This document shows positions 1 through 5,255 of a stretch of 5,255 nucleotides of DNA, one piece after another. The position numbers and the translations under genes were made by a program. Location of the stretch: contig CAMPIC010000256.1 in NCBI GenBank assembly GCA_946886185.1, positions 1 to 5,255 of the forward strand, read 5' to 3'. Each line of letters opens with the position of its first letter. Position 1 is the first letter of the stretch. The notes under the pieces were generated by a model. It made no database searches. It saw only the letters and a list, made by a program, of their open reading frames with translations, and was not told the origin of the DNA. Source of the DNA: an uncultured bacterium. GTDB lineage: Bacteria; Eisenbacteria; RBG-16-71-46; CAIMUX01.

Positions 1-48
1 CTCCGGCCCGAGAACGCGGAGGAGCCGGTAGGAGAGGACCGTCACCAC
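1..48 (-). other. Probable out-of-frame C-terminal continuation of the flippase, cut by the window edge
   Basis: Immediately past the flippase stop, the adjacent minus-strand frame stays open to base 1 and reads VVTVLSYRLLRVLGPE. Flippases of this superfamily commonly end their last membrane helix with a similar hydrophobic run followed by an RVL-T/G-PED-like tail, so this reads as the true C-terminus. Adding one G to the five-G run at 50-54 would join the two frames as LAGGVVTVLSYRLLRVLGPE. The alternative is a new gene starting at the GTG at 45-43, which overlaps the flippase stop as GTGA. I favour continuation because the peptide is hydrophobic and in register with the interrupted helix. 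Confidence 0.5.
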
Positions 49-1445
49 ACCCCCGCGAGACAGAGCAGGAGCAGCCGCACCGCACTCACCGCCCACTCCT
101 TCGCCCAGAAGAGGAGCAGCAGCGGCGCGGCGGCGAGGAAGCATTTCCCGATGAACAGCCAGGGAATCTGGATCCCCGGCACGTACCGCTTGGCGATGTA
201 CCACCGGACGATCGGCGTCAGCGCGGTCACGATGCCGGTGGGAATGGTCGCGCCGAGCAGCCCGTAGCGCGGAATCAAGTAGAAGTCGAGACCGAGAGTC
301 ACGACCGCGTAGCCGACGTTGAGCAGCACGTTGACCCACACCTTCTCCACCACGTAGATCGCCATGCTGAGCGGTGTGCCGAAAAAGCTGAGGGTGAAGA
401 TGACGAAGAACGCCTGGCAGTAGGGCCCCGCGGGCGCCATCTTCAGACCGTAGAGCGAGATCATCAGACTGTCCCCGACGGCCAGTCCGAGGATGGTGAT
501 CGGCGCGAGCACGAAGAAGAGCAGGCGGTAGTAATAGGAGATGAACTCCGGCATACGCTCGCGCGTGATGGTGCTCGACTCCGAAAAGCCCGCCAGGACG
601 AGCGGATAGATCGAGTTCGGAATGAACTCCAGCGCCATCTGCGGGAGCTGATAGGCACGCTCGAAATAAGCGGCGTAGACGCGCGGCCAGTAGATGCCGA
701 GAAGAATCGTCTCCGAGGCCCGCCAGACCACGAAGTTGAGCAGATTGTTCGGCACCCATGGGCCCGCGTAGCGAAAGAGCCTTCCCCAGGGAAAGGTCGA
801 ACGGGAGGCGCGCACCGAACCCGCGCTGGCCCCGCGCAGCAGGATCGCGAGCACCACCACGTTGGCGACATATCCGAGCGCGAGCGCGAGCAGGACTCCG
901 GGAACCCGCAGCCCTACGTGGAGCAGCCAGGCGGTGGCCACGGCGGTGAGGAGGGAAGCGGTCACCATCCCGGCCGCCATTTCGCGCGTGCGGTAGGAGG
1001 CGATGGCGTACTGGTTGATCGTCCCCGCGGCGACTTCACAGATCGAGAGCAGCACTCCCAGGATCATGACCGAGCCGTAGGTAGGGAAACGTTCCGCGAG
1101 GAAACCTCGACTGGAGACCAGGATCAGGCTGAGCAGGAGCCAGATCCCCGACTGCAGGAGGAGGCTGCGGTAGAGCAGGGCGCGGCTCTCCACCGTCGGA
1201 CCCTGGAGCCGGATCTCGGGAATGAAGCGATTGAGCGCCTGACCGAGTCCGAAACCGACCAGGATCACCACCACGCTCAAGACGCCCTGGAGCACCTTGA
1301 GGGTGCCCAGATCGAACTCGTCGAGCGTCCGAAAGATGAGCATGGACGTGCCGACCGATACGATCGTCTGGACGAATCGGGGCACGAACGTCCAGGCGAG
1401 GGCGCCGGTCATCTTCTCGCGAGTGGACTGCGCCGGACGGGTCAT
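42..1445 (-). CDS. Polysaccharide/lipid-linked oligosaccharide flippase (Wzx-like, MOP/MATE superfamily), C-terminus probably frameshifted
   Basis: Integral inner-membrane protein of 467 residues expected to flip undecaprenyl-linked glycan units to the periplasmic face during O-antigen, capsule or exopolysaccharide assembly. About 13-14 hydrophobic segments are visible (roughly residues 17-39, 49-72, 96-113, 124-148, 156-178, 182-204, 231-252, 306-330, 343-365, 370-391, 395-417, 430-447 and 452 onward). Family-like landmarks are an N-terminal stretch ending GLGQALNRFIPE (65-77) and the typical LIPRYGLLGA motif (390-399). The ATG at 1445 puts a short basic tail before the first membrane segment. 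It has no good ribosome binding site, and Met12 (ATG at 1412) is an alternative. The frame ends LCLAGVW in mid-helix, and the neighbouring frame carries the expected continuation. Glycan specificity cannot be read from sequence. Function class is confident; the exact C-terminus is not. Confidence 0.88.
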   Translation of the reverse strand: MTRPAQSTREKMTGALAWTFVPRFVQTIVSVGTSMLIFRTLDEFDLGTLKVLQGVLSVVVILVGFGLGQALNRFIPEIRLQGPTVESRALLYRSLLLQSGIWLLLSLILVSSRGFLAERFPTYGSVMILGVLLSICEVAAGTINQYAIASYRTREMAAGMVTASLLTAVATAWLLHVGLRVPGVLLALALGYVANVVVLAILLRGASAGSVRASRSTFPWGRLFRYAGPWVPNNLLNFVVWRASETILLGIYWPRVYAAYFERAYQLPQMALEFIPNSIYPLVLAGFSESSTITRERMPEFISYYYRLLFFVLAPITILGLAVGDSLMISLYGLKMAPAGPYCQAFFVIFTLSFFGTPLSMAIYVVEKVWVNVLLNVGYAVVTLGLDFYLIPRYGLLGATIPTGIVTALTPIVRWYIAKRYVPGIQIPWLFIGKCFLAAAPLLLLFWAKEWAVSAVRLLLLCLAGVW

Positions 1446-1549
1446 CGGAGAGGGGGCGGCTCCAGGGGGAATCCCAGGCGCGCACGGGCGTGACCGCGGG
1501 GTGAAGACTGGGCAACTCTTGCCGAACCGTTCGAAAGGGGCATCGGCGG

Positions 1550-1579
1550 AGGGTAGGGTCCGCTATACGCAAAGGTCAA
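1550..1579 (-). promoter_or_regulatory. Candidate sigma-70-like promoter for the flippase gene
   Basis: Read on the minus strand, TTGACC (1579-1574) matches the -35 consensus at five of six positions. It is followed after 18 nt by TACCCT (1555-1550), a poor -10 matching three of six. It would start transcription about 100 nt upstream of the flippase ATG. The weak -10 keeps confidence low. Confidence 0.22.
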
Positions 1580-1638
1580 TCCATACGGCGGCTCCGCTGC
1601 GCGATGGGGCCGAGATTTCCTCACCGCGGAATCGGCAG

Positions 1639-1668
1639 TTGGCATCTCGACCCGAGTTCCGTTAGACT
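1639..1668 (+). promoter_or_regulatory. Candidate sigma-70-like promoter for the barrel-lipoprotein genes
   Basis: TTGGCA (1639-1644) matches five of six -35 positions. It is followed after 18 nt by TAGACT (1663-1668), which matches four of six -10 positions. The predicted start near 1675 would give a leader of roughly 145 nt before the ATG at 1820. This is a consensus match by eye only, in a host whose sigma factor preferences are unknown. Confidence 0.3.
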
Positions 1669-1819
1669 TCTCAGCGTGATTTGAAGTACATCCCCAGGAC
1701 TGGAGGGCGACCGAAACACTCCTTGCTACCGCTCGACTCCGCCATTACGGCAGTTCGGCTGATCCAGTGGGACACAATCGCGGGAGATCCGCGTTCGGTT
1801 GCAGCTATTCCGACTCTCG

Positions 1820-3907
1820 ATGTCTGATTCCGTCTCATCGCGGGACGCGCGTCGTTGGCCTGTTCCAGCGAGCGCGCTCATCCTCATGCTCTCTCTCACG
1901 ATGCTCTGGATCGATCCCGGACGGGCGCAGACCAAGGACGAGGAACCCAAGGAGCTGACCGAAGCGCAGCTCGACAGCGTCGCCGCCTACGCGGACTCGA
2001 TCGCGTGGGAGGAAGGAGTGGTCGTTGTCGACACCCTTCAGTCAGGTGGACTGTTCGATCGCTTGGGGTTTCATCCGCAGCTGGGGAGCAACTACAGAGT
2101 GAATCGGACCTCGACCGTTTTCGGAGAGAGCGCCGCGCTCCAGGAGGAGTATGGCGCGCTCATCCTCAAGAGTCGCTGGACCGTGGATGTGACCAAGAAC
2201 AGCGCCCAGGCCAACCGCCGCCAGCAGGTAGGGCGCGGTCTCACCTCCCTCGCGTACGACTTCGCCGAGCTCGGCGGATGGTCGATCGGGAGCGAGCTCG
2301 GCTTCGATCGATCGCATACCAAGAGCGATGTCAACCGGCAGGTGGACGAGGATGATCGCCTCGGCATCTTCGTGACCACCGAAGCGCTGGGGGCGGCGCT
2401 GCAGGATCAGCTCGGGCTCGCCGAAGGAGTGATCGCCTGGTCCACGACCGGCCGGATCGATGGCACACAATCCGTTTCGATCAATCAGTCCCGGAATCGG
2501 ACCACGCGGATTCTCTCCAACGCCGACTCCACCGATGCCAGCGGGATCGCGCGCTCGGTCGACTCCGAGATCAACCTGAATCCCGCGGCTGCGTTTTCCT
2601 TCCGGATGACGGCCGGGATCAGCCGCGCCAACGAAGACTTCGAGACGGATCGGCCCCTCGAGCCGGATTCCACTCGGTTCGTCTCCGGCGAGAACGCAGA
2701 CGAGTCGGACGCCTACGTGATAACCGGGACCTATGCCCCGAACAACGACACCAATGTCGGATTTTCCGCGAGCTCGACCCGGACACGCATCCAGGAGTAC
2801 TCCACCACCCAGCGCGCCCAGGATACCCGGCTGGGGCGGGACGAAGGACTCTCGTTCCAGGTGGAGGGAAGGCCGATCTGGGGAATCGAGCTCGGCCTCG
2901 ACTCGAACGTGCGCCGTATCCGGACCACCTACGACCTTTCCGACCAGGGAGCCGGAAAGACCTCCCGCGGTCTCGGCGGCAACATTCTCGCCGTCTTCGG
3001 ACCGCAATTCGGTTTCTTCGCTGAGACCGAGATGGAGCTGATCGCCGGAATCGATCGCTCGGAGAACGTCTACGACAACACCACCGACTACGACGAGGAC
3101 GGCGTGAACATCCGGATGGTGCTGCGCCGCAACTTCGGCAAGCGCCTGCGCGCGACCTTGTCGGGGGATGGAGATCTCAAGCAGACCTATTATCACGCGC
3201 AGGAGGGGCAGGTGAGGGACGACCGCGACGTGCTGCGCCGGACCCTCGACACCTCCTGGACCTTCTCGGCCAGCCCCACCCTCAACACCACGCTCAACAT
3301 GCAGTGGGACGAGCGCCAGACGATCAACATCTCGGAGAGGAAGTCGAGCGCGAACTCGGTGGAGACGGTGCTGTCGGTGGGAGCTGGGTACGATTGGAGC
3401 GTCCGCCCCTCCACCAAGCTGAAGCAGCGGGTCACGATCAACGCGAACTCCAGCACCTTCGCCTTCGACGAGGACAAGAGCAATCTCTTCCGGCAGAGCC
3501 GGCTGGAGACGGAGCTGGTCACGCTTCTTTCCTCGCGCGCCAATCTCCGCTTCGATCACGAGTTCCGCTTTCGGGACTCCGGCGCGTTCACCAGCCTGGG
3601 CCCCGGCCGGCCGCGCGGATATGCCAAGGACACCGACGAGGTGCAACAGATCCTGGAGGCGGAGACCAGCTATCAGCTCATCCCGTCCCTCCTCGCCTTC
3701 TATCGGCAGCGCTATGACGTGCGCGACGTCACGCAGATCGTCGACGGGACGACCAGCCAGCGCGATCTCCTCGAGTCGATCTGGGGCGTGGACGTCAAGC
3801 ACACCTTCCCGAAGGACCTGGTGTTCACACTCAAGCTCGAACGGATATCCTCGAGCAACGAGCCCAGCTACTGGAGAGGCCAGGCCAGCGCAAATCGGAC
3901 CTTTTGA
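1820..3907 (+). CDS. Outer-membrane beta-barrel protein of unknown function
   Basis: I do not recognise a named family. The 695-residue product has a basic start (RDARRW, 8-13), a hydrophobic core (about 14-31) and a likely signal peptidase I site after GRA (34-36). An acidic stretch with a short helix-like segment follows (about 38-62). From about residue 90 the chain consists of alternating polar/hydrophobic stretches of 9-13 residues separated by Asp/Asn/Ser/Thr/Gly-rich turns, the pattern of a large transmembrane beta-barrel, probably 20 or more strands. The last residue is Phe (RTF), as the BAM machinery usually prefers. There is no recognisable TonB plug domain or OmpA-type peptidoglycan-binding domain. 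Start choice: ATG 1820 gives a compact signal peptide. An in-frame TTG at 1799 adds seven residues and has GGGAG (1782-1786) 12 nt upstream, so it remains possible. The downstream lipoprotein gene follows after 11 nt. Barrel and secretion are well supported; the role is unknown. Confidence 0.85.
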   Translation: MSDSVSSRDARRWPVPASALILMLSLTMLWIDPGRAQTKDEEPKELTEAQLDSVAAYADSIAWEEGVVVVDTLQSGGLFDRLGFHPQLGSNYRVNRTSTVFGESAALQEEYGALILKSRWTVDVTKNSAQANRRQQVGRGLTSLAYDFAELGGWSIGSELGFDRSHTKSDVNRQVDEDDRLGIFVTTEALGAALQDQLGLAEGVIAWSTTGRIDGTQSVSINQSRNRTTRILSNADSTDASGIARSVDSEINLNPAAAFSFRMTAGISRANEDFETDRPLEPDSTRFVSGENADESDAYVITGTYAPNNDTNVGFSASSTRTRIQEYSTTQRAQDTRLGRDEGLSFQVEGRPIWGIELGLDSNVRRIRTTYDLSDQGAGKTSRGLGGNILAVFGPQFGFFAETEMELIAGIDRSENVYDNTTDYDEDGVNIRMVLRRNFGKRLRATLSGDGDLKQTYYHAQEGQVRDDRDVLRRTLDTSWTFSASPTLNTTLNMQWDERQTINISERKSSANSVETVLSVGAGYDWSVRPSTKLKQRVTINANSSTFAFDEDKSNLFRQSRLETELVTLLSSRANLRFDHEFRFRDSGAFTSLGPGRPRGYAKDTDEVQQILEAETSYQLIPSLLAFYRQRYDVRDVTQIVDGTTSQRDLLESIWGVDVKHTFPKDLVFTLKLERISSSNEPSYWRGQASANRTF

Positions 3908-3910
3908 GAC

Positions 3911-3914
3911 GGAG
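3911..3914 (+). promoter_or_regulatory. Ribosome binding site deciding the start of the first lipoprotein gene
   Basis: GGAG sits 4 nt before the ATG at 3919, just after the barrel gene's stop at 3905-3907. This favours the ATG over the in-frame TTG at 3904, which overlaps that stop. Its closeness to the upstream stop suggests translational coupling. Confidence 0.6.
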
Positions 3915-3918
3915 TCGT

Positions 3919-4545
3919 ATGCCGCAGCGTCGCACAATCCCTCGATCCTCATTGGACACGATCGCGGTCCTTCTCTGCGGGATGAGCGCGGGATGCGGCC
4001 TGCTCGACACGCGTGATCCGGAGCCGCCGCGGGTGATCGTCGAAATCCCCTACGAGACCCCCGACGAACCGATCGTGGTGCTGCGGAACATCGAAGCGAC
4101 CCTGGAAGCGAAATCGACCATCAACTACGAGACCTCGCTCACGGAAGACTTCACCTTCCTACCGACCGACGCGGACGCGCAGGACTTCCAAGTGAACCTT
4201 CCCTGGACCAAGGCGAAGGAGGTGGCGGTGACCGACGCGTTCCTGAACGACTTCCTGAACGAGACCGGGGTGGTCACGCTCACCTGGACCGTCCCTCCCA
4301 ATCTCCTGGAAGCCGGGCAGAGTCCCCAGGGGGAACGCCAGGTCTACTACCAGGATCTCGGCTATCGGCTGGAGTTCCAGCTCGGGGGGGCGAGCCGGGT
4401 GTACTCCGGGGAATGCGATCTGTATTTTCGAGAGTCCGGCGTGGGGAATCTGTGGGCCATTTATGACTGGCAGGACAAGGAAGACGGATCCAGCAACGCA
4501 GCCTGGGGACGTCTCCGGATCGATCGAAGAGTGGTGTTTTTGTAG
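3919..4545 (+). CDS. Lipoprotein, possibly NTF2/SnoaL-like fold
   Basis: A 208-residue predicted lipoprotein of unknown function. The N-terminus has a basic start (QRRTIPR, 3-9), a hydrophobic stretch (about 12-24) and a lipobox SAGC with lipidated Cys26. Position +2 is Gly, so by the Lol rule it would go to the outer membrane if that rule holds in this host. A proline-rich linker (about 31-52) leads to a compact domain: a helix-like segment VLRNIEATLEAKS (54-66), a DFTFLPTDADAQDF stretch (77-90), a Trp-containing segment (96), several beta-like strands (117-170) and a closing LWAIYDWQD (178-186). This order resembles NTF2/SnoaL-like alpha+beta domains, which bind small ligands or act as structural modules; I assign the fold only by pattern. 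It lies 11 nt after the barrel gene and resembles the next lipoprotein, so all three are likely one operon. Confidence 0.85.
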   Translation: MPQRRTIPRSSLDTIAVLLCGMSAGCGLLDTRDPEPPRVIVEIPYETPDEPIVVLRNIEATLEAKSTINYETSLTEDFTFLPTDADAQDFQVNLPWTKAKEVAVTDAFLNDFLNETGVVTLTWTVPPNLLEAGQSPQGERQVYYQDLGYRLEFQLGGASRVYSGECDLYFRESGVGNLWAIYDWQDKEDGSSNAAWGRLRIDRRVVFL

Positions 4546-4557
4546 AAGGCCGACCTG

Positions 4558-4577
4558 CCCCGCACGAACCTGCGGGG
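4558..4577 (+). other. Intergenic hairpin between the two lipoprotein genes
   Basis: CCCCGCA (4558-4564) pairs perfectly with TGCGGGG (4571-4577) around a 6-nt loop, starting 12 nt after the stop of the first lipoprotein gene. The stem is followed by AAACTTT rather than a T run, so it is not a standard intrinsic terminator. It could be a partial terminator or an RNA-stability element that sets a different expression level for the second lipoprotein. Confidence 0.4.
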
Positions 4578-4630
4578 AAACTTTGGACCCGGCCGCGAAG
4601 TGCCGAAGAGCTACTTGGACGGACAGCGAC

Positions 4631-4637
4631 GGAGGAG
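4631..4637 (+). promoter_or_regulatory. Strong ribosome binding site of the second lipoprotein gene
   Basis: GGAGGAG lies 4 nt before the ATG at 4642 and is the best Shine-Dalgarno match in the window. It fixes the start of the second lipoprotein and suggests efficient translation compared with the other genes here. Confidence 0.7.
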
Positions 4638-4641
4638 ATCG

Positions 4642-5255
4642 ATGAACAGAACGAAACGAATCGATGCGCGCCTCGTGTGGATCGCGGCGATGCTGGCGCT
4701 CATCCCCGGATGTCTTTTCTCTCCGGACAAGACAAAGCCGAAGACGGGCGGCGACGAAATCTATCAGCTTCGCACCACCATCGACGGCGTGATGAACAAT
4801 CTCATGGTTTCCTATGAGAAGCGCGAGATCGACCGGTATTCGGAGCTTTTCGATCAGGCCTTCTTGTTCGTGTTCGATCCGACCGACGTGCAAACGGACC
4901 CGGACATCCCACCGAACTGGGACTGGAACGAAGAGCAAAACTCCACGCGCAACATGTTCGAGGCGGAGCTGGTGGAACGGATCCAGATCGACTTCGTTCG
5001 CGGTGCTCCCACTGACCCGTCCGAATCGGATCGGGGTGAGCGCCCGTTCCCCAGCGGGACGAAGAAGGTGACCGTCACCGAAGTCGAGCTGAGCGTGGAC
5101 ACGCGTGATCCCGCGGGCGGCGAGAACAGGTCCAACTCCAGGCAACGATTCAATTTGCGCCGCGGTGGCGCGGTCGAGATCGAGGGGTGCGCGCGGCGTG
5201 TTTGGCGTCGCGACGCGGATGCTGTCGCGCGCCGATTTCCGGGGGGTTCTGGCGC
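4642..5255 (+). CDS. Second lipoprotein, paralogue of the preceding one, partial at the right edge and probably frameshifted near 5185-5250
   Basis: The frame is open for 204 codons to the window end with no stop. The start is basic (MNRTKR), followed by a hydrophobic stretch (about 11-22) and the lipobox IPGC with Cys24 as lipidation site; +2 is Leu, which fits outer-membrane sorting. The mature part matches the upstream lipoprotein in order: QLRTTIDGVMNNL (42-54, compare VLRNIEATLEAKS), FLFVFDPTD (74-82, compare FTFLPTD) and a Trp-rich segment (93-95), so I infer a tandem duplicate with the same NTF2/SnoaL-like layout. It has an inserted stretch (about 121-140) not seen in its neighbour. 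After residue ~183 the frame becomes Arg-rich and unlike the paralogue, while neighbouring frames resemble the expected end. The gene is confident; the last ~20 residues as translated are doubtful. Confidence 0.75.
   Translation, partial: MNRTKRIDARLVWIAAMLALIPGCLFSPDKTKPKTGGDEIYQLRTTIDGVMNNLMVSYEKREIDRYSELFDQAFLFVFDPTDVQTDPDIPPNWDWNEEQNSTRNMFEAELVERIQIDFVRGAPTDPSESDRGERPFPSGTKKVTVTEVELSVDTRDPAGGENRSNSRQRFNLRRGGAVEIEGCARRVWRRDADAVARRFPGGSG

Larger units (their letters stand above)
1446..1819. other. Divergent intergenic region between the flippase and barrel genes
   Basis: About 375 bases separate the two divergent start codons. Small open frames here on both strands have composition typical of GC-rich noise, lack ribosome binding sites and run into the flippase frame, so I do not call a gene. 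No tRNA-like cloverleaf, tandem repeat or strong intrinsic terminator was seen, as expected for a head-to-head region. It most likely holds the promoters and 5' leaders of both transcription units; one weak candidate for each direction is listed separately. Confidence 0.6.

Noticed and set aside
918..1493. 191-codon plus-strand open frame over the flippase gene
   Set aside because: It is a low-complexity, Gly/Glu/Arg/His-rich translation antisense to a clear multi-pass membrane protein, with no supporting signal.
1036..1572. 178-codon minus-strand open frame overlapping the flippase start
   Set aside because: It is the shifted frame of the flippase, rich in Arg and Pro, and lacks any membrane pattern.
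1446..1819. Possible small RNA, tRNA or CRISPR leader in the divergent gap
   Set aside because: No cloverleaf, regular direct repeats or stem followed by a T run could be found; the only inverted repeats are 4-bp stems expected by chance.
1820..3907. TonB-dependent receptor or LptD identity for the barrel
   Set aside because: No plug domain, TonB box or LptD-like N-terminal jellyroll is visible, and the sequence after the signal peptide is only a short charged segment before barrel-like strands.
3904..3918. TTG at 3904 as start of the first lipoprotein, overlapping the barrel stop
   Set aside because: The ATG at 3919 has GGAG placed 4 nt upstream and gives a normal-length lipoprotein signal, so the TTG start is not needed.
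2042..3952. 636-codon open frame on the minus strand, opposite the barrel gene
   Set aside because: It is codon-aligned with the barrel gene, so it stops only where the sense gene uses TTA, CTA or TCA, which are rare in this GC-rich DNA. The product lacks a signal, domain or ribosome binding site, while the sense protein has a signal peptide and barrel pattern.
4159..5145. 328-codon open frame on the minus strand, opposite both lipoprotein genes
   Set aside because: The same codon-aligned antisense effect applies, and both lipoproteins happen to lie in the same frame. It spans two genes and their gap, whereas the sense products have lipoboxes, good ribosome binding sites and mutual similarity.

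Overview
The window looks like a short piece of a GC-rich Gram-negative genome. It encodes an inner-membrane polyprenyl-glycan flippase, a large outer-membrane beta-barrel with a signal peptide and a terminal Phe, and two lipoproteins. Codon choice is strongly biased: TTA, CTA and TCA are so rare that very long antisense ORFs stay open. The gene set (an uncharacterised barrel plus small repeated lipoproteins) would suit an environmental, poorly cultured lineage such as Candidatus Eisenbacteria or another FCB- or Myxococcota-like group. That placement is a guess from gene style, because no marker gene is present.

Layout: on the minus strand, 1445 down to the left edge holds a Wzx/MOP-type flippase. 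Its reading frame stops at 42-44, but the next frame continues to the window edge with what looks like the normal flippase C-terminus, so a one-base indel in a G run is likely. A divergent, apparently non-coding region of about 375 bp (1446-1819) follows, with one weak candidate promoter pointing each way. On the plus strand there is a run of three genes: an outer-membrane beta-barrel protein (1820-3907); a lipoprotein (3919-4545, 11 nt downstream of the barrel gene); and, after a 96-nt gap containing a hairpin, a second lipoprotein (4642 to beyond the right edge). The two lipoproteins look like diverged tandem copies of one family with an NTF2/SnoaL-like layout. The second appears to change frame in its last ~65 bases.

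How they may work together: barrel and lipoproteins are probably co-transcribed and both predicted at the outer membrane, so an outer-membrane barrel/lipoprotein assembly is a reasonable hypothesis. The flippase serves surface polysaccharide assembly and is transcribed away from them, so a shared pathway is possible but not shown. Both suspected frameshifts lie within about 80 bases of a window end, in G runs or GC-alternating sequence, which fits poor consensus quality at contig ends better than biology. I see no RNA gene, CRISPR array, mobile element or obvious defence system.
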